Assembly (NCBI RefSeq): GCF_004379255.2
Contig: NC_056048.1
Location: 1,364,001-1,428,000 of the forward strand
Length of the DNA: 64,000 nucleotides
Origin: Salvia splendens
Lineage: Eukaryota; Streptophyta; Magnoliopsida; Lamiales; Lamiaceae
Direction: 5' to 3'
Position numbers and translations under genes: made by a program. The notes beneath the pieces were generated by a model that worked only from the letters and a program-made list of their open reading frames with translations, did no database searches and was not told the origin of the DNA. Positions within the stretch are counted from its first letter, which is position 1. Each line of letters begins with the position of its first letter. Of the stretch, positions 53,030 to 64,000 are shown one piece after another.

Positions 53030-53554
53030 AGTCCTACCATTCTTTCAACACTAGGTTAAGATTGGAACCCTACACTATTTTTCATATTCATTCCAATCCT
53101 TTTTTCTTAGGTATATGATTATACTATTTCCATACCCCTAGTCAAATTATTTCAATGATGAAACCAAAAGTGAAATTAAAAGTAGAAAAAGATCCAAAAG
53201 AAAAACATTGTACGAACTACAAAACAAAAAATTGACAATGATAGTGTAGGACAATTTCTGTACACACATCATACACTTCACTTTATTACATTTATAAATA
53301 TAAAAAATAAAACTCTCTCTACAAATTGAATTACTCCATTATTTATTTATTATCGAATCCTTGATTCTTTCCGGATATTGCACTCCACCACCCTTTGATT
53401 CTCTCTATTGCTCTCCTAATCATTAATTACATATTAATCAGCTTCACTAAGAAATTAATCTCTTTTTTCATTAGGGCCATTGATTGGTTAAAAATCGAAA
53501 CTTTCTTGTTTTTGTTTGCTGCAAAACTGAGGCAATAAATTATTTTTAAATTTA
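53030..53554. other. Intergenic DNA upstream of DA2
   Basis: AT-rich spacer with no gene. Confidence 0.35.
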
Positions 53555-53558
53555 ATTA

Positions 53559-53594
<36 letters not shown>

Positions 53595-53928
53595 GCCGTC
53601 CGTCTCTGTTCTGTTCTTCTCTGTGGCAGTAGCTTCAATTTCTTTAATCCATGGCGTAAACACCGAATCTAGTAGATATATCTTGTTCAACTCTCTGTCT
53701 CCCCCCCTCTCCAATATAAATATATATGTAGGGATGTGTACAGGCGCATAATTTACCTGTGAATTATTGCAATTGAATTCCAATTTATTCCGAAAATCTG
53801 TGTTTATTTCGAGTGTAATTGGCGTTTCTTTCTCCCATTTCTGTGTTTTACCAGATGCTTGGATGCGATTGAGTGAGAATTTTGCTGTGATTGTGAAACA
53901 TTTGGGGGGAAATCGAGAGGTATTGGTG
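53555..53928 (+). promoter_or_regulatory. Promoter and leader of DA2
   Basis: An alternating TA/GTATA run at 53560-53594 is followed by a pyrimidine-rich leader (TCTCTGTTCTGTTCTTCTCTG) and about 330 bp of 5' UTR to the ATG at 53929. The TA run may include the TATA box. Confidence 0.4.
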
Positions 53929-56439
53929 ATGGGGAATAAATTGGGGGGGAGGAGGAGGCAGGTGGTGAATGAGAAGTACACTAGGCCTCAGGGGTTGTAC
54001 CAACACAGAGATGTGGATCATAAGAAGCTCCGGAAGCTGATTCTCGACTCCAAGCTGGCACCTTGCTACCCTGGTGATGATGATACTGCCTGTGATCTTG
54101 AGGAGTGTCCAATTTGCTTCTTGGTTTGTACTCTTTTTTTTTTTTTTGGAATTTTTGGAAATTTAATTTAATCTTATTTTTTTGTGCTTTGGTTGATTGA
54201 AATTGAATTGGCACAGTTGTTGGAAGTCTTGGATAAAGGGTTTATTAGAATTGTTGTTGAGGAACTCGAATTTGGTGGTTGTCTTTATTATAGTTTGGTG
54301 ATTACTTGTAGCAATGTGTAGTCTTGATAATGGATAGTTTGTTGTGTTTTTTGTGTAATGTGCATTAGGTTTTCTCTTTCAATGTGAGATGCTCATCATT
54401 TAATGAATGTCTTTCTTGGTTTTTGGATGTTTTCAGTACTATCCAAGTCTTAATCGGTCGAGATGCTGCACGAAGGGCATTTGTACGGGTATTGATTCTT
54501 GTTGGTTTGTTAGTTAACTAAATGGTTTCATGTGTGTTTTACTGAACTGCTCCCACTTTTAGAGTGTTTTGTACAGATGAAGACCCCCAATGCGACGCAG
54601 CCTACACAGTATCCTTATTTTAATGGATTTGATTTTGGTAGGAGTCGTTTGTGTTTGTTTCCTTTGAAACAGAGAAAAGAAAAGAAGAGATTGCATGTCG
54701 ATGTGTTAGATTTTACTCATATACTGATTCAAAAATGTACGGATGTGTGCGTGCACACACACAAACGCATATCGTAATAGTATATGATTCGAGGAAAACT
54801 GTGTGTGCATTTGTTACATGTCAAGTTTTCAGATTGTGCTCGTCTTAACTCTTAAAGGTGCCCGTTCTGTAAAACATCAAATTATGCTGTGGAGTATCGA
54901 GGTGTTATGACAAAGGAGGAGAAAATCATAGAGCAACTTGTGAGAGTGATTTTACTGTAATTTTGTAACTTTTCTTTGTAGTATTGAATATTCGTCACTG
55001 AAACATTTGCTATTATTGTCACCCACAGGAAGAGCAACGAGTTATCGAGGCGAAAATAAGGATGAGGCACCAAGAACTTCAGGATGAAGAGAAGTCGATC
55101 AAACTAAGAGAAATAAGCTCTTCTAGCAGTATGAGAGCACCAACTGAGGTTGAATATTGCTCAACCCAAGGTAACTGCTCTGAGCCTCTCATTGTAGATA
55201 TTGATTTCTTGCTCGTGTAATAATTGTGATTTGCCTGTACGCAGCGCCCACTTCTGTTTCTGCAATAAGAAGTGAAGAAATTGTTGCTTCAGATGAGTCC
55301 ATTGAAACTTCAGTGCTTAGACCACCTCCACGCCAAAGGCAGACTAGGTACGCCATTTTTCTTTTGTTAGATTAGTTTATTTAGAAAATCCATTTATATT
55401 TTTGAGCTCTTCGCAAATCCATTTTTCTTTTATTAGATTAGGCCATTTTGTAATTGGCTTTGTGAGCATTGAGGATGTCTATGGTCATTCTTCTTCATGT
55501 CGTCACGTGGGATTTTCCTTTAGGTTTTTTCAGCGTTATAATATCTTCAACCTGTAACTAATCAGTGATTGCTACTTAGAAATTAGTAGATGGTTGTTGA
55601 ACATGTAACAGACTTTTTATGTGAATCATTTTTGCTTTAAATGTAGGGAGGATGAATTTGACCTTGATCTCGAGGACATCATGGTTATGGAGGCGATTTG
55701 GCTGTCTATTCAGGTACTATTTTGCTAATATCCAACAGATCATCCTAATCTGTTGGGTTTTACACGAAAACCAATGTGTGCTTTACTTTCCATATGGATT
55801 GAATCATCATTTGAAGAAGATTTTGTGCAATAATTAGTCATACTAACTTGCTCTATCAACTGTATGTCCTCGACAATTTTATAGGAAAATGGTGGGCGCC
55901 AAGATCTATCTTACAGTGAAGCAGCTCAGTCAGGAGAATACAACGTAGAAGATCACACCTCTTTAGCAGAAACAGTTCCGGCAGCTGGAGCATCATCGTC
56001 TCCTTCTGGTGGTCTTGCTTGCGCTATCGCAGCCCTTGCTGAACGTCAGCAGGTTACGAACTACGGTGGTGACATATCTGGATACAGCGGGTATTCCAAC
56101 GGGGAGGGGCAGGAATCTGAAAATTATTTTCCTGCAGAGAGCAGTACTGTGGCATCACCTGACAGCCTGCTGGCAATGACCGGGGATGCTGGAGAATGGG
56201 CTGATCATCGATCTCAGATGGCTGAAATAGGAACTAGCTACAGAGGTTCTGATGAATTCGGGGATGCAATCAGTCTGGCTTCTATTTCACATGAAGACGA
56301 GAACCAGAGCAGCAGTGGTCGATCTGTTGCAGGATCAATAATGCCCGAGAGTTTTGAGGAGCAAATAATGCTAGCCATGACTGTTTCGCTGGCCGAGGCT
56401 CGAGCGAGGACCAGTACTGTTGGAGTAGCTTGGCACTAG
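53929..56439 (+). CDS. DA2: RING-type E3 ubiquitin ligase DA2 (GW2 homologue)
   Basis: Eight exons: 53929-54123, 54437-54488, 54563-54608, 54858-54939, 55029-55170, 55245-55347, 55647-55713, 55885-56439 (1242 nt, 413 aa). DA2/GW2 is an E3 ligase that limits seed, grain and organ size. In Arabidopsis it acts with the peptidase DA1. [13 protein letters not shown] and KYTRPQGLY at the start, then the GW2-type RING ([28 protein letters not shown]) and YAVEYRGV are all intact. A coiled stretch follows ([13 protein letters not shown]), then [30 protein letters not shown] and [12 protein letters not shown] near the C-terminus, as in DA2. The Met start matches the family exactly. One intron is U12-type (54609-54857). 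Confidence 0.95.
54609..54857 (+). other. U12-type GT-AG intron of DA2
   Basis: The donor is GTATCCTTA at 54609, the U12 consensus. GTCTTAACT near 54842-54850 fits the U12 branch site, about 9 nt before the AG at 54857. The splice CA|G restores Gln followed by CPFC of the RING, so the intron lies inside the RING coding sequence. Confidence 0.8.
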
Positions 56440-57288
56440 CTCGTCAGGTCAGTCGTAGTTTCCTCATTGCTCCCCCGTATATAATCTGTTTGCTGATTGC
56501 AGTGTCGATTTTTTAGATAGGCTGGGACCGGAGCACACCATGCATGTTGTTCTGCATTCGTAACATTGGGAATGTGTCACGAATCATCGCACATTGGGTG
56601 CGAGTTTCTCGTACCTTGAGAAAAATATCTTGTGAGCATCTTTGTGGTTGGCTGCACAGCAGAGGCTTCAACAGGGGATGACGGGGAGGCTGTCGTTTTC
56701 GATTATCTGGCTGGAAACAACGCCACCTCTGCGAGGAGGAAAACAATGCAGTGATTGTACATATAGATTTATATCCCTTCTTTGCTTGAATTTGTGCTTT
56801 TTGGTATGGAGATTATATGTATGAGGATTAGTTTTTCTTGTGAAAATAGGCAGATTAACTCCTTTTATGGATTTTATTTCTTGATTTTATTTTCTTTTTG
56901 GTAGCAGACTAGACTAGCAGTTATGTTGGAGTAGATTCGTAGATGTTACTTAAAATTTTACCATATCTGCATAATTGATCTGTGTATACCACAGTAGATT
57001 CAGTCCAACTATAATTACTTGTTTTGTTTTACTTTATTATTTTTTATTAGTAAATCATATGTTTCATTTATTTATTTTATTCATATTTTATTATTTTTAT
57101 CTGTTAATATATGTCTCATTTTTTATACTCACTGTTATAAAAAGTATTCAACTTCATAAAAAAAGTGTTAAGAAATTAATAAAGTGTAAATCATATTTTA
57201 TGTATTGATTTTATAATGAAATGTTAATAGAGTAAATTAGTGGAACTTGAGATCTATTTGCCAAATATAGCAAAAATGAAGTAAGATA
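56440..57288. other. DA2 3' region
   Basis: 56440 to about 56900 is probably 3' UTR. The rest is AT-rich spacer without a gene. Confidence 0.4.
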
Positions 57289-57501
57289 CTCCCTCCGTCC
57301 CACAATAATTGTCACTCTTATTGTTAGCACGAGTTTTAAAAAATGTAAAGAAAAATTGGTTGGAAAAGTTAGTGGAATGTGAGACACTTTTTTATATTGG
57401 TTTTATAATAAAATGTGAGTGAAGTGAGTTGGTGGAGTGTGTGACATACTTACCATTTATGGTAAAAATGAAGTGTGACAATTATTGTGGGACGGAGAGA
57501 A
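57289..57501. mobile_element. MITE (CTCCCTCCGTCCC family)
   Basis: The left end CTCCCTCCGTCCCACAATAA and the right end TTATTGTGGGACGGAGAGAA are long inverted repeats, flanked by TA. It continues inward with TTGTCAC.CTT / AAG.GTGACAA. 213 bp and non-coding. Confidence 0.85.
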
Positions 57502-57746
57502 TATTTATGGTGGGACGTAGCAATTATGTTGTTGATTGTTACTAGGGGTGGGTCGGTACGGTATACCGTACCGACCGTGCCATACCTCATACCGTACCGG
57601 AAATTACGGTATGACAAAATTTCATACCGATACCGTACCGAGTTTTCGGTATACCGAATATTCGGTATAATAATTTTTTATACCGTTACCGTACCGTTAT
57701 TACGGTATACCGTACCGTGTTTCGGTATACCGTTAAAAATATGCAA

Positions 57747-58745
57747 TTTTATCAGTTTTATGTCATTTTGTCATGGTAAAGTATCATTTTATCAGCTTAT
57801 ATGCAATTTCTCGAGCTAAACAATCATTTTTATAAGCTAACTGTCATTTTATCTGCTTAAGTTATCATTTTATAAGGTAAAAGTATCATTTTATTAAACA
57901 AAAATGTCATTTTATACACCAAAAATACCTATCATTCTATAGGCTCAAAGTATCATTCTATCGGCTGAAAGTATCATTCTATCGGGCAAAAGTATCAATT
58001 TATCAGTTTTATGTCATTTTGTCACGTTAAAGTATCATTTTATCAGCTTATATGCAATTTCTCCAGCTAAACTATCATTTTTATAAGCTAAATGTCGTTT
58101 TATCCTCCTAGATTATCAGTTTATAAGGTAAAAGTATCATTTTATTAAATAAAAATGTCATTTTATACACCAAAAATACATATCATTCTATCGGCTGAAA
58201 GTATCATTCTATAGGCTGAAAGTATCATTCTATAGGCTGAAAGTATCATTCTATCGGGCAAAAGTATCAATTTATCAGTTTTATGTCATTTTGTCACGTT
58301 AAAGTATCATTTTATCAGCTTATATGCAATTTCTCCAGCTAAACTATCATTTTTATAAGCTAAATGTCGTTTTATCCTCCTAGATTACCAGTTTATAAGG
58401 TAAAAGTATCATTTTATTAAATAAAAATGTCATTTTATACACCAAAAATACATATCATTCTATCGGCTGAAAGTATCATTCTATTGGGTGAAAGTATCAT
58501 TCTAACCGTCATAACTATCATTCTATCGGCTGAAAGTATCATTCTATCGGCTGAAAGTATCATTCTATAGGCTGAAAGTATCATTCTATCGGGCAAAAGT
58601 ATCATTTTATTAAACAAAAATGTCATTTTATACACCAGAAATACCTATCTTTCTATTGGGTGAAAGTATCATTCTAACCGTCATAACTATCATTCTATAG
58701 TTTGAAAGTATCATTCTATCGGCTGAAAGTATCATTTTATACACC
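57747..58745 (+). repeat. Left arm of the foldback array
   Basis: Made of about 21-bp units of the form GTATCATTCTATCGGCTGAAA and variants (CATTTTATCAGCTTAT, CATTTTATACACCAAAAAT). They are arranged in a larger unit of about 250-300 bp that recurs near 57747, 58000 and 58270. Landmarks of the larger unit are TTTTATGTCATTTTGTCA, GCTTATATGCAATTTCT and TTTATTAAA.AAAAATGTCA. Confidence 0.85.
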
Positions 58746-60360
58746 AAAAACTGATAAAATGATAGTTTTGCCTGATAGAATGATACTTTCAGCCGATAGA
58801 ATGATAGTTTCAGCCGATAGAATGATACTTTCAGCCTAAAGAATGATAGGTATTTTTGGTGTATAAAATGACATTTTTGTTTAATAAAATGATACTTTTA
58901 CCTTATAAAATGATAACTTAAGCAGATAAAATGACAGTTAGCTTATAAAAATGATTGTTTAGCTGGAGAAATTGCATATAAGCTGATAAAATGATACTTT
59001 ACCGTGACAAAATGACATAAAACTGATAAAATGTTACTTTTGCCCGATAGAATGATACTTTCGGCCTATAGAATGATACTTTCAGCCGATGGAATTATAT
59101 GTATTTTTGGTGTATAAAATGACATTTTTGTTTAATAAAATGATACTTTTAACTTATAAACTGATAATCTAAGCGGATAAAATGATAGTTAGCATATAAA
59201 AATGATAGTTTAGCTGAAGAAATTGCATATAAGCTGATAAAATTATACTTTAACGTGACAAAATGACATAAAACTGATAAAATGTTACTTTTGCCCGATA
59301 GAATGATACTTTCAGCCGATAGAATGATACTTTCATCCGATAGAATGATACTTTCAGCCGATAGAATGATATGTATTTTTGGTGTATAAAATGACATTTT
59401 TGTTTAATAAAATGATACTTTTACCTTATAAACTGATAATCTAAGCGGATAAAATGATAGTTAGCTAATAAAAATGATAGTTTAGCTGGAGAAATTGCAT
59501 ATAAGCTGATAAAATGATACTTTAACGTGACAAAATGACATAAAACTGATAAAATGTTACTTTTGCCCGATAGAATGATACTTTCAGCCGATAGAATGAT
59601 ACTTTCATCCGATAGAATGATAGGTATTTTTGGTGTATAAAATGACATTTTTATTTAATAAAATGTTACTTTAGCCCGATAGAATGATACTTTCAGCCTA
59701 TAGAATGATAGTTTTATATCACGTAAAATGATAAAATAATAAAATGATAGGTTTATTGCATAGAATGATAGTTTTGCCGGATAGAATGATACTCTGAGTT
59801 GATAAAATGATACTTTTGACTGATAAAATGATACTCTGAATTTCGCCAAATATCACGTAAAATGATAAAATGATAAAATGATAGGTTTATTGCATAGAAT
59901 GATAGTTTTGCCGGATAGAATGATACTCTGAGTTGATAAAATGATACTCTGAATGATAAAATGATACTCTGAATGATACTTTTAGTTTATAAATGTTAGG
60001 TTTACTGCATAAAATGATAGTTTTGCCGGATAGAATGATACTTTCAGCCGATAGAATGATACTTTCAGCCGATAGAATGATGGTATTTTTGGTGTATAAA
60101 ATGACATTTTTGTTTAATAAAATGATACTTTAACCTGATAAAATGATAATCTAAGCGGATAAAATGACAGTAACCTTATAAAAATGATACTTTGAGTTGA
60201 TAAAATGATACGTTTACTGCTTTGTAGGTTTGTATATTATGTATTGTGCCGATTATATTAGGTTTATTGCATAAAATGATTGTTTTGCCGGATAGAATGA
60301 TACTTTCAGCCGATAGAATGATAGTTTTTCCAGGTAGAATGATACTTTTGGCTTATAATG
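58746..60360 (-). repeat. Right arm of the foldback array
   Basis: The same units appear inverted (TTTCAGCCGATAGAATGATAC, ATTTTTGGTGTATAAAATG, AGAAATTGCATATAAGCTG). The large unit recurs near 58860, 59105, 59370 and, less completely, 59630 and 60085. The right arm is longer than the left and its outer part has shorter, rearranged units. Confidence 0.85.
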
Positions 60361-60768
60361 ATAGCTTCGTCATTTTTTATGTCGAAGTATCATTTTATCG
60401 GCTGCGAAATGTCTAAGTTTGAATCTCAACCGCGTGATTTTAAAAATGTGCGGTCCAGATTTAGTTATAGGGTTATTACGATATTTAGGGGTTATCAATA
60501 TATAACGCACCCCTATATAGATATATATATAATAATCTATCGGTATACCGGTATACCTCGGTATAACGGTATACCGTGGATTCGGTATACCGCGGTATAC
60601 CGCTGTATAGAAAAATTGATACCGTTACCGTACCGAAACACTGCGGTACGGTATCATACCGTACCAAAAACTGCGGTATACCGAAAAATCGGTATTTTCG
60701 GTATTTTTCCGGTACGGTAAGTCGGGTATTTCGGTATTTCGGTATAATTTCCCACCCCTAATTGTTAC

Positions 60769-61604
60769 TACTGTATGTTATTCTACCTCATTCATTTTCG
60801 TCACATCAATATATATAAAACAGCATATGCCCAAAAATATCACCAAATTTAATTAATTTCTGATCAATCCTCTAAATTTAAAAAATACTCAATTATATCA
60901 CAATTATTTTGATATTTCCTTATTTGCCCAATGGCAAAAAAAATCCAGCGTGCTAATTTGTACAAAATAAAGACGTGATTAACTCGGTGTATTAAACAAT
61001 GTCGTTTAAGTAGCCCAATATTTTATCCATATTATTTTCCGTCCACCACGTCATACATAATTTCTCCCAACTATGAGATTATAAGGCAATTATGGAAAAT
61101 GTCAAAATTATGATATAATTGACATTTTTTCGAAAATTGTTGGACTGATAAATTGACCAAACTTGGTTATAAATGCTGATAATTTGCTCTAAATAAAATC
61201 TGGTTTTGCATTGTTAATTGTGTCATTAACTGACTTTGAAAGAATTTCATTCAAATTATTATCTTTCTAGTATGCTTACCCTTTTGTTTGTTTATGCATG
61301 AATTTTAGGTGCAGTTGGGATTTATTCTGACTCGCTGAAAATTTTCATAAAGAAATATTTATTGGTGCAGTTGGGAGTATCCATTTCCCTTTTATAGAAA
61401 TTTTTGAATAAAGTGAACAGATTTAGAGCTACATTTTTTAATTCTTTTTGCCTTAGCTAGTTTGAACACATGACCGATTCCACATGTAGTTTCCGCATGA
61501 ATTGAATGTTGTAATTTAAAGCCAAGCTCCCAAGTCCCAAAAATAGCACAAATTTGAAGTATTTCATTTTTCTAGTCAATTCTCGTTCTTTAAAAATAAA
61601 AAAA
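60769..61604. other. Intergenic DNA between two elements
   Basis: AT-rich. GGTGCAGTTGGGA occurs twice (61310 and 61365), the only repeat noticed. No gene. Confidence 0.35.
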
Positions 61605-61607
61605 TTA

Positions 61608-63620
61608 GAGCATCCGCAGCGTTTTCGCCACCGCCGTCCGCGCCGTTGGCAAGGCAAAGGACCGCCGCTGCTGCAGCCGCGCCGCTGGCACGGCGCTGCT
61701 AGATGTATCGAGCACGTCCGTGCCAGCGGACGCACACGTGTCGCCCTCCCATTCGTCAACGGCATAGTCGTTGTGTTTAAACATTATTTATTTTTTTTAA
61801 AAAAAATCGGTATTTAATTATAAATAATGCTAAAAAATAAAAAAAATTATTTTCCAAATCCCAAAAATATGGCCGTTTTTTCCCGTTTTTTCTGAATTTT
61901 TTTGATTTTTTTTTATTTTTTATTTCCTCAAAATCATCTATAAATACACACATTCATCACCCATTTATCACATCAATTCATCTCTCAATCATCTCTCATT
62001 CATAATTCTTATACAAACTATCAACACATTCAACCTTCACTCAAAACATCAAATGGATTTCTCTCATCTCATTGCGGAAGCTGAGCGCGAAGAACAAGAA
62101 TACTACGAACAACATCGTGCCGCTTACGAAGCATATGTCGCGGCGAATACCCCCGCTCAGCCTCCTCAACGCACTAGATCAAATCGCCGCTACATCCATC
62201 GTGACCGGGAGGGAGCCCACGAAAGGCTCGTTGCCGACTACTTTGCCGACCATCCGCGGTTTCCGGCAGATTACTTCAGGCTCCGTTTTCGCATGTCAAA
62301 GCGCTTGTTCATGCGAATTGTCAACACATTGTCCGCACGTGTTGAATACTTTCAAACAGGTGTAGATGCAGCCGGCCGGCAAAGTATCACGGCGTTGCAG
62401 AAGTGTACGTGTGCCATCCGACAACTCGCTACTGGGCAAACGGCCGACATCTTCGATGAGTATTTGCATATCGGTGAGTCCACTGGAATCCTTTGTTTAA
62501 AGAATTTTTGCGAGGGCGTTCGTTCTGCTTTTGGGGATGAATTCCTTCAGGCACCCACCACCGATGATTGCCAACGGTTGCTTCGTCTTCACGAATCAGT
62601 CCTGGCTTTCCCGGAATGCTTGGCAGCATTGACTGCATGCATTGGAGGTGGAAGAATTGCCCGACTGCTTGGAGGGGGCAACACTTAAGCGGTCACAAAG
62701 GCGGCGGCCCAACACTTATCCTTGAGGCGGTCGCCGACTATCGCCTATGGATTTGGCATGCATATTTGGCGTTGCCGGATCCAACAACGACTTGAACGTG
62801 CTCTATTCTTCACCACTCTTCAATGATGTGATGAATGGGGTATCACCGGCGATCGACTTCACCATCAACGGAAATATATACCGCATGGGTTACTATCTCG
62901 CCGATGGTATCTACCTAAGGTGGTCGACGTTCGTGAAGACGCTCCACAACCCGCACGACCCGAGACGGGTTCTTTTTGCGCAGCGTCAAGAGTCAGCGCT
63001 GAAGGACGGCGAAAGAGCCTTCGGGGTCCTTCAAGCTCGATTCAACATTGTGAAAGCCCCGGCTCGGCTGTGGTACGTGAATAATATCGCCGACATCATG
63101 TTCACGTGTATTATATTACACAACATGATTATAGCCGACGAAGGGCCGAGGGCGGCTAGCTTCTACGACGAGGACGAAGCCGGAAGCTCAACAGCGAGGT
63201 CTCCCCCACGCCGAGGCGAGCATACGACGGTTGGCCAGAGGATCGAGACAAGACACACAATGCGCGATACTCGAATCCACACTCAACTACAAGAAGACCT
63301 AATCAACCACATGTGGGCGAAATTCGGCAACGAGTAGTGGTTTTTTTAATTTTTAGGATTTTAATTATGTAATTTTTAATTTTTAGGATTTTAATTATGT
63401 AATGTTTAATTTTATTTGTCATTTGTAATATTTATTGTGGTTTTTAAATGAATTTTATTATTATGGAAATGTTATTGTTTAATTGAATTTTAAATTAATT
63501 GTGCTCGTCCTTGCGGAAGAGCACAGTTGTGGGTGTTGTGCTCTTGCCAGAGAGCAGGCATGAATAGTACCGCCCGGGCCCACAACCGTGCCGCTGGCAA
63601 GAGCACGGTTGTGGATGCTC
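61608..63620 (+). mobile_element. PIF/Harbinger DNA transposon, full-length but frame-broken
   Basis: A 2013-bp element with ends GAGCATCCGC and GTGGATGCTC, flanked by TTA on both sides (61605-61607, 63621-63623). It carries one transposase gene (62053-63337). The Myb-like second protein found with many PIF/Harbinger elements is absent. The last 130 bp (GTGCTCGTCCTTGCGGAAGAGCAC onward) match the 5' part of the deletion derivative at 32685-33341. Confidence 0.9.
62053..63337 (+). pseudogene. Harbinger transposase (DDE_Tnp_4), two frameshifts
   Basis: The reading starts MDFSHLIAEAEREEQEYYEQ at 62053, moves frame near 62598 and again near 62766, and ends ...WAKFGNE at 63337. Each shift fits the loss of one base. 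Nuclease motifs are present across the three pieces: GSIDCMHW with the first Asp (second frame), [10 protein letters not shown] with the second Asp, and KDGERAFGVLQ with the Glu (third frame). YYLADGIY, LHNMIIADE and the helix-turn-helix-like N-terminal half (FRMSKRLFMRIV) are typical of plant Harbinger and ALP1-like proteins. Frame 1 alone gives only 211 aa, ending in unrelated residues. As written it cannot make an active transposase. Confidence 0.88.
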
Positions 63621-63717
63621 TTATATGTAGACTTTTATGTTAATTTATTTTCATGTCAAATATTTTCTATATATATATGTGGCTTTATCATACACAGTTT
63701 TGTACATTACAAGTAAA

Positions 63718-64000
63718 ATGCATATCTTGTTGAGATTGTTAGTGCTTATGCATCTACTAATATTCTCACAATGTATCAGGCATCCTTTCTCTGCTAATGA
63801 TCTAAGTGCACAGGCGTTTCCGCGGCCTCCGCCACCTCCTTTGAAAGTTTCGATGCAGTCAGTAATTGGACCGGAATCGGAAGCACCGCCTAAGCTGCCT
63901 CCACCGTCTTGTAAACCAAGCCTCCACCGTGATAGCTCCGGTCACTCCTCCATGGAATATGTAGCACACTTCCAAGTTTCATTAGATGTTCTCAATTTCA
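63718..64000 (+). CDS. Possible small secreted proline-rich protein (partial)
   Basis: Open from the ATG at 63718 to the window end (94 codons, no stop). The first about 28 residues have a strong signal-peptide look: MHILLRLLVLMHLLIFSQC, basic then hydrophobic, with small residues near the likely cleavage site. Then come FPRPPPPPLK, EAPPKLPPPSCK and a Ser/His-rich part. A TATATATATAT stretch ends about 40 bp upstream. The layout fits a secreted peptide precursor or a small cell-wall protein, but I recognise no known peptide motif. Splicing past the window is possible. Confidence 0.45.
   Translation, partial: MHILLRLLVLMHLLIFSQCIRHPFSANDLSAQAFPRPPPPPLKVSMQSVIGPESEAPPKLPPPSCKPSLHRDSSGHSSMEYVAHFQVSLDVLNF

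Larger units (their letters stand above)
57543..60760. mobile_element. Non-autonomous hAT-like foldback element
   Basis: An 8-bp direct repeat, ATTGTTAC, flanks the element (57535-57542 and 60761-60768). Its ends are inverted, TAGGGGTGGG and CCCACCCCTA. An 8-bp duplication points to the hAT superfamily. Next to each end lie blocks of self-complementary CGGTATACCG-like sequence (57555-57735 and 60535-60745). The middle (about 57750-60360) is two arrays of short repeats in opposite orientation meeting near 58745. No transposase reading exists: ORFs here are translations of the repeats. Confidence 0.88.

Noticed and set aside
58435..59849. ORFs with repeating ILSADRMILSADRM or VSFYQ..KVSFY patterns
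   Set aside because: They are translations of the short repeats in the foldback element. No conserved domain or sensible start.
57747..60360. CRISPR-like or centromere-like repeat array
   Set aside because: The units are contiguous, variable and inverted, with no unique spacers, and the hAT-type ends and target duplication explain the array.

Overview
This is a nuclear window from a flowering plant. The genes carry many short, AT-rich GT-AG introns and match eudicot families throughout. Intergenic DNA is very AT-rich and full of small plant transposons. The gene versions fit an asterid, perhaps Lamiales, but the sequence alone does not settle this.

Layout: (1) 1-1170, minus: 5' end of a UBP25-type ubiquitin protease, running off the left edge. 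(2) 3311-7861, plus: TURAN/ALG1-like mannosyltransferase of N-glycan synthesis, 16 coding exons, head-to-head with (1). (3) 8748-12004, plus: bystin/ENP1 (40S ribosome biogenesis), with an AT-AC U12-type intron and two opposite one-base frame breaks. (4) 13172-15994, plus: plastidial pyruvate dehydrogenase E1 beta. (5) 16.0-23.6 kb: gene-poor, AT-rich. (6) 23764-25482, minus: intronless carotenoid cleavage dioxygenase 4. (7) 25.7-34.1 kb: gene-poor, with a 657-bp Harbinger deletion derivative. (8) 35193-37382, plus: ETR1-type ethylene receptor whose receiver domain stops after its first strand. (9) 40772-43613, plus: PABP-interacting CID8-13-type protein (PAM2 plus two RRMs). (10) 45038-48693, plus: SCD2-like coiled-coil protein. 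(11) 51.2-53.0 kb: four nested or abutting transposons. (12) 53929-56439, plus: RING E3 ligase DA2/GW2, with a U12-type GT-AG intron. (13) 57543-60760: 3.2-kb hAT-like foldback element built of inverted repeat arrays. (14) 61608-63620: PIF/Harbinger element with a frameshifted transposase. (15) 63718-end: start of a possible small secreted proline-rich protein.

The genes are ordinary single-copy housekeeping or hormone/growth genes and do not form a pathway cluster. The loosest common theme is growth control (ethylene receptor, DA2, SCD2, bystin, TURAN), and nothing shows that this is more than chance. I found no undescribed multi-gene system. The most distinctive items are the ethylene receptor lacking its phosphoacceptor, the foldback hAT element, the datable nested transposons, the autonomous/deletion-derivative Harbinger pair, and the two minor-spliceosome introns.
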